6,020 bases of DNA from Gammaproteobacteria bacterium. Its GTDB lineage: Bacteria > Pseudomonadota > Gammaproteobacteria > Pseudomonadales > Azotimanducaceae_A. Shown here one piece after another: positions 1 to 4,750 of this stretch. Below the pieces are notes generated by a model that worked only from the letters and a program-made list of their open reading frames with translations, had not been told where the DNA came from and searched no databases. A program made the translations under genes and the position numbers. The stretch is from contig JAPOON010000541.1 in NCBI GenBank assembly GCA_026713405.1, positions 1 through 6,020 on the forward strand, read 5' to 3'. Position 1 is the stretch's first letter. Every line of letters begins with the position of its first letter.

Positions 1-393
1 GCGGCCCGGCGGCAGGCCGGCGGGGGGGGCCGCGTCCGGGCCCATGACGACCGCGTGAGGGGTACTGCGCGCAGCCGCCGCAATCACCAGGCCAACCGCC
101 CCGGCCGGCGAGCCTTCGCTGGCCTCGACGATTGCCGCGAGGAGGTCGGCAAGCGAATTGCCGGCCACCGGCTTGCCGTTCACCCGATAGGCGCCGTCCC
201 GCTGCACCAAGACTTCCACGGCTGCCGGTTCCATACCCCCGGGCTCACCCGCTGCGCCGGGAAGTTCGATGCCGAGACGGGATTCCCGGACAAAGGAGGT
301 GGAAACCATGAAAAAGATCAGGAGCAGCAGAACGACATCGATCAGCGGGGTCAATTCCACCGATGCTTCCGCCGGTGCCCTGCGCCGAATCAT
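1..393 (-). CDS. exbD: ExbD/TolR-family biopolymer transport protein (partial, C-terminus beyond window)
   Basis: This is the small inner-membrane partner of an ExbB/TolQ-type proton channel; such motors use the proton motive force to energise outer-membrane transport or envelope maintenance. I translated 131 codons by hand, open to the window edge. A short basic cytoplasmic end (MIRRRAPAEAS) leads to one membrane helix at about residues 17-33 (PLIDVVLLLLIFFMVS). It carries the family's essential membrane aspartate at D19, and a periplasmic domain follows. Residues around 120 (TPHAVV..DAA..AGL) match the conserved end of the ExbD fold, though the usual Gln after PH is absent. The ATG overlaps the exbB stop as ATGA, with AGGGGG seven bases upstream (401-406), so the start is secure. 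Family assignment is firm. Whether it serves TonB, Tol-Pal or another partner is not shown; no tonB or tolA is in view. By analogy with Pseudomonas, the next gene beyond the edge could be lpxK or msbA. Confidence 0.93.
   Translation of the reverse strand, partial: MIRRRAPAEASVELTPLIDVVLLLLIFFMVSTSFVRESRLGIELPGAAGEPGGMEPAAVEVLVQRDGAYRVNGKPVAGNSLADLLAAIVEASEGSPAGAVGLVIAAAARSTPHAVVMGPDAAPPAGLPPGR
22..29. repeat. Homopolymer of 8 G (8 C on the coding strand) in exbD
   Basis: Eight consecutive G on the plus strand lie inside the exbD reading frame, near its expected C-terminal end. They encode part of the DAAPPAGL segment. The frame is open across the run as read. Such runs are prone to replication slippage and to sequencing error. 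Confidence 0.9.
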
Positions 394-1016
394 GGATCGG
401 CCCCCTGCGCCATCCGGCTTTCGGCATCACCGCCTACGAGGTCGGCGAGCCGTGCCGCCTCCTGCTCCATTTCCAGGGCGAGGTCATCCACCCGGCGCAG
501 GAAATAACGATGGAACATCAGCGCCGGGATGGCGACCGACAGGCCGGCCGCCGTGGTGATCAGGGCTTCGGCGATTCCCCCGGCAAGTGCCTGGGCGTTG
601 CCGGCCCCGGCGAGCATCAGGGCGGAAAAGACCTCGATCATGCCCACTACCGTGCCCAGAAGGCCCAGCAGCGGCGTCACCGATGCGATGATGCCGAGCG
701 TGGTCAGGTAACGCTGCAGGTCGTGGTTGGCCCGGTCGACCGCTTCCTGCATGGCCGCCTGCATGTGCTCGCGGCCACGGTGGGCGCTACCGGCACCTGC
801 CGCAATCACCTGCGCAAGTGGGCTCCCGCCATCGATGTCAGCCAGCGCGGCAGCGTCTGCGCCCAGTCGTGCCGCCACCTGCTGGACAAGGCCCTCCGGC
901 ACGACACGCCGCCGCCGCAGCGTCCAGGCGCGCTCGATTACGATGGCCGCGGCGACGACGCTGCCCAGCAGGATCGGCGCCATCAGCCAACCGCCGGATT
1001 GAACCGTCTCCCACAC
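390..1016 (-). CDS. exbB: ExbB/TolQ/MotA-family proton channel protein
   Basis: This is an inner-membrane proton-channel subunit that assembles as a pentamer around an ExbD-type dimer. The 208-residue protein has the family layout: a first membrane helix at about 9-30 (GGWLMAPILLGSVVAAAIVI), a cytoplasmic loop, then two helices at about 105-131 and 146-170. The second contains PLLGLLGTVVGMI and the third ALITTAAGLSVAIPAL, with the conserved threonines at 154-155. The start is a GTG. It is supported by GAGG seven bases upstream and by the MWE..GGW N-terminus typical of the ExbB proteins found next to comEC in Pseudomonas. The gene begins 9 bases after the galU stop and overlaps exbD by 4 bases, so translation of the three is probably coupled. 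The C-terminal tail after residue 170 is charged and helical (VDDLALEMEQEAARLADLV), as usual. The name exbB rather than tolQ rests on this context and is less certain than the family. Confidence 0.94.
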   Translation of the reverse strand: MWETVQSGGWLMAPILLGSVVAAAIVIERAWTLRRRRVVPEGLVQQVAARLGADAAALADIDGGSPLAQVIAAGAGSAHRGREHMQAAMQEAVDRANHDLQRYLTTLGIIASVTPLLGLLGTVVGMIEVFSALMLAGAGNAQALAGGIAEALITTAAGLSVAIPALMFHRYFLRRVDDLALEMEQEAARLADLVGGDAESRMAQGADP

Positions 1017-1023
1017 TAGCCGG

Positions 1024-1027
1024 CCTC
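1024..1027 (-). promoter_or_regulatory. Ribosome binding site of exbB overlapping the galU stop codon
   Basis: GAGG lies seven bases before the GTG start of exbB and shares bases with the TGA stop of galU (1026-1028). It supports the GTG as the true start. It also means ribosomes ending galU stop on the exbB binding site, a usual sign of translational coupling. Confidence 0.7.
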
Positions 1028-1853
1028 ACCCGTCGCCGCTCTGCCGGCGGAAGCAGTGGTTGGTGGCCTCGACGAACCCTTCCACCGAGCCGCAGTCGAA
1101 GCGCCGGCCGGCGAACTTGTACGCCATGACGGCGCCGTGCCTGGCCTGGTGCAACAGCGCGTCGGTAATCTGGATCTCGTCGTTCTTGCCGGGTTCGGTG
1201 GCTTCCAGGATCTCGAAGATATCGGGCGTGAAGATGTAACGGCCGATGATGGCCAGGTTGCTCGGCGCCTCTCCCGGCGCCGGCTTTTCGATCATGTCGG
1301 TGACCCGGAAAATCGCATCGCTGATGCCCTGCCCCGCGATGACGCCGTACTTGTGGGTCTCGGACTCCGGAACCTCCTGGATCGCCACGATGCTGCACCG
1401 GAACTGCTTGAAGATGCGAACCATCTGCGCCAGCACGCCGCGTTCGTGCCCGAAGCAGAGATCGTCCGCCAGCACCACCCCGAAGGGCTCATCGCCAATG
1501 AGGGTGCGGCCGCTCAGAATGGCATGACCCAGACCGCGCATGTTGACCTGGCGGGTGTAGGAGAACGTGCAGCTTTCGATCAGGTTCCTTATGCCGGTGA
1601 GCGGCCTTTCCTTGCCGGTTCCCTGGATCTGGTGCTCGAGTTCATAGCTCAGGTCGAAATGGTCTTCGATGGCGCGCTTGCCTCGGCCCGTGACGAAGCC
1701 GATGTCGGTGAGACCCGCTTCCACCGCTTCCTCCACACCGTACTGCACCAGGGGCTTGGTGAGCACCGGCAGCATTTCCTTGGGCATGGCCTTGGTGGCC
1801 GGCAGGAACCGGGTTCCGTAGCCCGCGACGGGAAACAGGCACTTCTTGATCAT
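1026..1853 (-). CDS. galU: UTP-glucose-1-phosphate uridylyltransferase
   Basis: This cytoplasmic enzyme makes UDP-glucose and pyrophosphate from UTP and glucose-1-phosphate. UDP-glucose feeds LPS core, exopolysaccharide, trehalose and galactose pathways. The 275-residue protein matches the GalU family along its full length. It has the N-terminal nucleotide-binding signature at 10-21 (AGYGTRFLPATK), followed by PKEMLP. VLADDL is at 127-132, the EKP motif at 189-191 contains the catalytic-site lysine K190, and FDCG is at 252-255. ETHKYGVI and SNLAIIGRYI are also diagnostic. The start at 1853 is chosen because MIKKCLFP is the normal GalU N-terminus; the frame stays open upstream into clpB, but that extension has no family match. 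The Shine-Dalgarno is weak: only GGAA, three bases before the ATG, inside an inverted repeat. The gene follows clpB by 34 bases with no terminator seen, so it is probably co-transcribed with clpB. The C-terminus is a few residues shorter than in P. aeruginosa. Confidence 0.97.
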   Translation of the reverse strand: MIKKCLFPVAGYGTRFLPATKAMPKEMLPVLTKPLVQYGVEEAVEAGLTDIGFVTGRGKRAIEDHFDLSYELEHQIQGTGKERPLTGIRNLIESCTFSYTRQVNMRGLGHAILSGRTLIGDEPFGVVLADDLCFGHERGVLAQMVRIFKQFRCSIVAIQEVPESETHKYGVIAGQGISDAIFRVTDMIEKPAPGEAPSNLAIIGRYIFTPDIFEILEATEPGKNDEIQITDALLHQARHGAVMAYKFAGRRFDCGSVEGFVEATNHCFRRQSGDG

Positions 1854-1880
1854 GGGTTCCAGGGAGCGTGGTTGGAACCC
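1854..1880 (-). repeat. Perfect 8-bp inverted repeat ending at the galU start codon
   Basis: On the minus strand GGGTTCCA and TGGAACCC are separated by 11 bases, and the second arm ends directly at the galU ATG. In RNA this would form a hairpin with a perfect 8-bp stem. It would bury the only purine-rich bases (GGAA) available as a galU ribosome binding site. No U-run follows, so it is not an intrinsic terminator. A role in controlling galU translation, or in mRNA processing between clpB and galU, is inference only. Confidence 0.6.
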
Positions 1881-1887
1881 TTCGATA

Positions 1888-4494
1888 TTACCCTGTATTG
1901 CCGATCTGCGAACCCGCGTCCGATTCCGCTGCCCCGGCGAAGCGGAAATCCCCGTCCACACAGTCGACAGACAGCGTCTGTCCCGGCCCGAAGGCACCGC
2001 CGAGCAGGCTGGTCGCCAACGGATTCTCGATGCGCTTCTGGATCACCCGCTTCAGCGGACGCGCGCCGTAGACCGGGTCGTAGCCCTCCTCCACCAGCGC
2101 ATCCACCGCAGCGCCGCTCAACTCGATGCCGATGTCCTGGTCCGCCAGGCGCGAGCGCAGGATGTCGAACTGCAGTTCGGCAATCCGGCGCACATGGTCC
2201 CTGGCCAGGGCATGAAAGACCACCATGTCGTCGACCCGGTTGATGAACTCCGGGCGGAAATGCTGGCTCACCACGCCCAGCACGATTGACTTGAGGCGTT
2301 CCTGGTCGGTGCTGTCCGCCATGTTCTGAATGGCTTCCGAACCCAGGTTGGAGGTCATCACCAGCACGCAGTTGCGGAAGTCCACGGTGCGTCCGTGGCC
2401 GTCGGTCAGGCGCCCGTCGTCCAGCACCTGCAAGAGCACGTTGAACACGTCGGCGTGGGCTTTCTCGATCTCGTCGAGCAGGATCAGCGAGTACGGCCGA
2501 CGCCGTACCCGCTCGGTGAGGTAGCCGCCCTCCTCGTAGCCCACGTAGCCCGGTGGGGCACCGATCAGGCGCGCCACCGAGTGCTTTTCCATGAACTCCG
2601 ACATGTCCACGCGGATGAGCGCCTCCTCGCTGTCGAACAGCACCGCGGCCAGCGCCTTGCACAGTTCCGTCTTGCCGACGCCCGTGGGTCCGAGAAACAT
2701 GAAAGAGCCGTTCGGCCGGTTGGGGTCGGCCAGGCCCGCCCGGGAGCGCCGCACCGCATCGGCCACCATCGTGATCGCCTCGTCCTGCGCCACCACCCGC
2801 TCGTGCAGCGCGTCCTCGAGGTGCAACAGCTTTTCCTTCTCGCCTTCGAGGAGCTTGGAGACCGGGATTCCGGTCCACTTGGAAACCACCTCGCCGATTT
2901 CTTCCTCCGTCACGCTGTTGCGCAGCAACTGGTGATCCTGGGGCTCGGATGCACCCGCCAGGCGGCGCTCCAGTTCCGGGATGTGCCCGTATTGCAGCTC
3001 TGACATGCGCGCGAGATCGCCGGCGCGACGGGCGGCCTCGAAAGCGGTCCGCGCTGCCTCTAACTCTTCCTTGACGCCTTGCGCGCCCTTCAGGCTCGCC
3101 TTTTCCGCCATCCAGATCTCATCGAGATCGGCGTATTCCTTCTCCAGGCGGGTAACGCTTTGCTCCAGGTCCTCGAGGCGCCGGCGGCTGGCCTCATCGC
3201 TTTCCTTCTTCAGTGCCTCCACCTCCATCTTCTGCTGAATGAGGCGGCGTTCCAGGCGGTCCATGGCCTCCGGCTTCGAATCGATCTCCATGCGAATGTG
3301 GCTGGCGGCCTCGTCGATCAGGTCGATGGCCTTGTCCGGAAGCTGCCGGTCGGAGATGTACCGGTGCGACAGTCGCGCGGCGGCGACGATGGCCGGGTCG
3401 GTGATGTCCACGGCGTGGTGCAGTTCGTAACGCTCTTTCAGGCCGCGCAGGATAGCGATGGTGTCCTCCACTGTCGGCTCTTCGATCAGCACCTTCTGGA
3501 AGCGCCGCTCCAGGGCGGCGTCCTTCTCGACGTACTGACGGTATTCGTCCAGGGTGGTGGCCCCCACACAGTGCAGTTCGCCGCGTGCGAGCGCCGGTTT
3601 GAGCATGTTGCCGGCATCCATGGCCCCTTCGGCCTTGCCTGCGCCGACCATGGTGTGCAGTTCATCGACGAACAGGATGATGTTGCCTTCCTGCTTGGCC
3701 AGTTCGTTCAGCACCGCCTTCAGCCTTTCCTCGAACTCGCCCCGAAACTTGGCCCCGGCGATCAGTGCGCCCATGTCGAGCGCCAGGATGCGCTTGTTCT
3801 TGAGGCCCTCCGGCACCTCCCGGTTCAGGATGCGCTGGGCCAGGCCCTCGACGATGGCGGTCTTGCCGACCCCCGGCTCGCCGATCAGCACCGGGTTGTT
3901 CTTGGTGCGGCGCTGCAGCACCTGGATCGTGCGCCGGATCTCGTCATCGCGCCCGATTACCGGGTCGAGCTTGCCCTCTTCGGCACGCTCGGTCAGGTCG
4001 ATGGTGTACCTGGAGAGCGCCTGCCGGTTGTCCTCGGCGTTGGCATCGTCGACGGTTTCCCCGCCGCGAGCGGCGTCGATGGCACGATCGAGCTGCGCCG
4101 CGTCAACGCCGGATTCGCCGAGAATCCGTTGCACGGCACGGTCGCGGGCCAGGGCCCTGAGCACCTGCTCGCTGGACAGGTACTGATCACCGGCCTTCTG
4201 GGACAGCCCGTCGGCCAGGGTCATGGCGCGAGCGAACTCCCGGGACGGCTGGATGTCCCCGGTCGGCGTACTCACCGTGGCAACGCGATCCAGCGCCGCG
4301 GCGACCCCGTCGGCAATCTTCGCGCTCTGGCCGCCGGCCTGCAGCAGCAACGGCAGCAGCGAACCGGGCCCCGGCTCGATCAGCACCGCGAGCAGGTGAA
4401 CCGGTTCCAGGGAGGCGTGATCCCGGCCCGCCGCCAGCGACTGGGCGTCTGCAAGGGCACCCTGCAACCGGCTTGTCATTCGATCCATGCGCAT
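1888..4494 (-). CDS. clpB: ATP-dependent disaggregase ClpB (Hsp100 chaperone)
   Basis: ClpB is a cytoplasmic hexameric AAA+ machine that, with DnaK, pulls polypeptides out of aggregates after heat stress. The 868-residue protein matches E. coli ClpB (857) throughout. The N-domain is at 1-145. The first AAA+ module has Walker A GEPGVGKT at 205-212, Walker B LFVDE at 274-278 and arginine fingers R330/R331. The coiled-coil middle domain lies at about 400-520 ([12 protein letters not shown]). The second module has Walker A GPTGVGKT at 602-609, Walker B ILLDE at 671-675, pore loop GYVGYE at 649-654 and sensor-2 GARPLKR at 810-816. The first pore loop has F250 (AKFRGEF) where E. coli has Tyr, a conservative change. 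Position 569 is Ala in VVAQ, where the family normally has VxGQ. The C-terminal tail is about ten residues longer than usual. MRMDRMT at the start equals E. coli MRLDRLT, with AGAGG seven bases upstream. A heat-shock-type promoter is likely upstream (4592-4619). Confidence 0.99.
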   Translation of the reverse strand: MRMDRMTSRLQGALADAQSLAAGRDHASLEPVHLLAVLIEPGPGSLLPLLLQAGGQSAKIADGVAAALDRVATVSTPTGDIQPSREFARAMTLADGLSQKAGDQYLSSEQVLRALARDRAVQRILGESGVDAAQLDRAIDAARGGETVDDANAEDNRQALSRYTIDLTERAEEGKLDPVIGRDDEIRRTIQVLQRRTKNNPVLIGEPGVGKTAIVEGLAQRILNREVPEGLKNKRILALDMGALIAGAKFRGEFEERLKAVLNELAKQEGNIILFVDELHTMVGAGKAEGAMDAGNMLKPALARGELHCVGATTLDEYRQYVEKDAALERRFQKVLIEEPTVEDTIAILRGLKERYELHHAVDITDPAIVAAARLSHRYISDRQLPDKAIDLIDEAASHIRMEIDSKPEAMDRLERRLIQQKMEVEALKKESDEASRRRLEDLEQSVTRLEKEYADLDEIWMAEKASLKGAQGVKEELEAARTAFEAARRAGDLARMSELQYGHIPELERRLAGASEPQDHQLLRNSVTEEEIGEVVSKWTGIPVSKLLEGEKEKLLHLEDALHERVVAQDEAITMVADAVRRSRAGLADPNRPNGSFMFLGPTGVGKTELCKALAAVLFDSEEALIRVDMSEFMEKHSVARLIGAPPGYVGYEEGGYLTERVRRRPYSLILLDEIEKAHADVFNVLLQVLDDGRLTDGHGRTVDFRNCVLVMTSNLGSEAIQNMADSTDQERLKSIVLGVVSQHFRPEFINRVDDMVVFHALARDHVRRIAELQFDILRSRLADQDIGIELSGAAVDALVEEGYDPVYGARPLKRVIQKRIENPLATSLLGGAFGPGQTLSVDCVDGDFRFAGAAESDAGSQIGNTG

Positions 4495-4589
4495 TGCACT
4501 ACCTCTGTTTTCTGGTCATTCGACGCACCACACGGGGTGCGCCAGGTACCGGTTTCGACGGTCGGGCGACCGTCCAAACCCTTAGTCAC
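4476..4589 (-). CDS. Doubtful 37-codon small ORF overlapping the clpB start
   Basis: A GTG at 4587-4589 lies 10 bases after a near-perfect Shine-Dalgarno AGGAGG (4600-4605). It opens a frame of 37 codons that begins [10 protein letters not shown] and ends VVQCAWIE. The stop is 19 bases inside clpB, in another frame. I recognise no family. The frame runs through both strong hairpins of the clpB leader, so a ribosome on it would melt them and stop just past the clpB start. Against it: the start is a GTG with rather wide spacing, the peptide has no clear character, and the Shine-Dalgarno lies upstream of the start point expected from the candidate promoter. It could only be translated on a longer transcript, for example one reading through from comEC. 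Confidence 0.2.
   Translation of the reverse strand: MTKGLDGRPTVETGTWRTPCGASNDQKTEVVQCAWIE
4502..4506 (-). promoter_or_regulatory. Ribosome binding site of clpB
   Basis: AGAGG is followed by seven bases and then ATG, and supports the start at 4494 over the in-frame ATGs at codons 3 and 6. It is single-stranded in the simplest fold, lying downstream of the two leader hairpins. Confidence 0.75.
4522..4543 (-). promoter_or_regulatory. Second hairpin of the clpB leader
   Basis: In the minus-strand RNA, GGCGCACC pairs with GGUGCGUC around the 6-base loop CCGUGU. This is eight pairs including one G-U. It begins seven bases after the larger hairpin and ends 15 bases before the clpB Shine-Dalgarno. 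The pairing is seen in the sequence; any function is inferred. Confidence 0.5.
4551..4580 (-). promoter_or_regulatory. Strong hairpin in the clpB leader
   Basis: In the minus-strand RNA, GGUUUGGACGGUC pairs with GACCGUCGAAACC around the tetraloop GCCC. The stem has 13 positions with a single G-G mismatch. No U-run follows, so it is not an intrinsic terminator. If transcription starts at about 4585, this hairpin lies almost at the 5' end of the clpB mRNA. There it could stabilise the message or take part in temperature- or protein-dependent control. Confidence 0.6.
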
Positions 4590-4591
4590 TA

Positions 4592-4619
4592 CAATGTGTC
4601 CTCCTGCCGGATTTTCAAT
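4592..4619 (-). promoter_or_regulatory. Candidate heat-shock (sigma-32-type) promoter of clpB
   Basis: On the minus strand ATTGAAA (4613-4619) resembles the sigma-32 -35 element CTTGAAA with one mismatch. After 13 bases comes ACACATTG (4592-4599), a partial match to the -10 element CCCCATNT. Expected initiation is near 4585, giving a leader of about 90 bases. clpB genes of gammaproteobacteria are classically sigma-32 dependent, which makes this plausible. The -10 match is only moderate, and TTGAAA could equally be a -35 element for the housekeeping sigma factor. Confidence 0.4.
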
Positions 4620-4642
4620 GCGCGCCCGGGCATCCACGTTGC

Positions 4643-4671
4643 GCCACTCGGCACAATGCTTCCCGAGGGGC
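4643..4671 (-). repeat. Weak imperfect hairpin downstream of comEC
   Basis: On the minus strand GCCCCTCGG and CCGAGTGGC form a 9-position stem with one mismatch around an 11-base loop, about 80 bases after the comEC stop. It has no T-run. It could protect the comEC mRNA 3' end or be chance in GC-rich DNA. Confidence 0.3.
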
Positions 4672-4750
4672 TTTGCACTTCATAAGACACCGGGGGCTGT
4701 AGACGTCGGTTTCCCGTATGCCCGCGCCCCGGCCCGCCGGATTGCAGCTG

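Larger units (their letters stand above)
4495..4750 (-). other. Intergenic region between comEC and clpB
   Basis: This 256-base gap is the only sizeable non-coding stretch in the window, and is visibly less GC-rich in its clpB-proximal half. In the direction of transcription it holds a weak imperfect hairpin (4643-4671), a candidate promoter (4592-4619), two strong hairpins (4551-4580 and 4522-4543) and the clpB ribosome binding site (4502-4506). No T-run follows any of the hairpins, so I see no intrinsic terminator for comEC. No tRNA or known ncRNA was recognised on either strand. Confidence 0.7.

Noticed and set aside
1854..1997. N-terminal extension of galU into clpB
   Set aside because: The frame is open, but the extension overlaps the clpB 3' end and has no counterpart in GalU, whose normal start is MIKKCLFP.
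1056..2243. Plus-strand open frame of 395 codons antisense to galU and the clpB end
   Set aside because: It lies opposite strongly conserved galU and clpB codons, is low-complexity and Arg/Pro-rich at its end, and has no plausible start site.
4551..4580. Hairpin read as an intrinsic terminator, or GGTTTCGACGG as the start of a tmRNA
   Set aside because: No T-run follows on either strand, and none of the rest of a tmRNA (its 3' acceptor end and tag frame) is present.
4615..4683. 22-codon cysteine-containing ORF (MKCKAPREAL...) between comEC and clpB on the minus strand
   Set aside because: It has no Shine-Dalgarno, is very short, and ends inside the candidate promoter. Chance is the simplest explanation.
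4473..4685. Plus-strand 70-codon ORF across the intergenic region
   Set aside because: It starts with TTG inside clpB without a ribosome binding site, has no recognisable protein features, and is antisense to the clpB leader.
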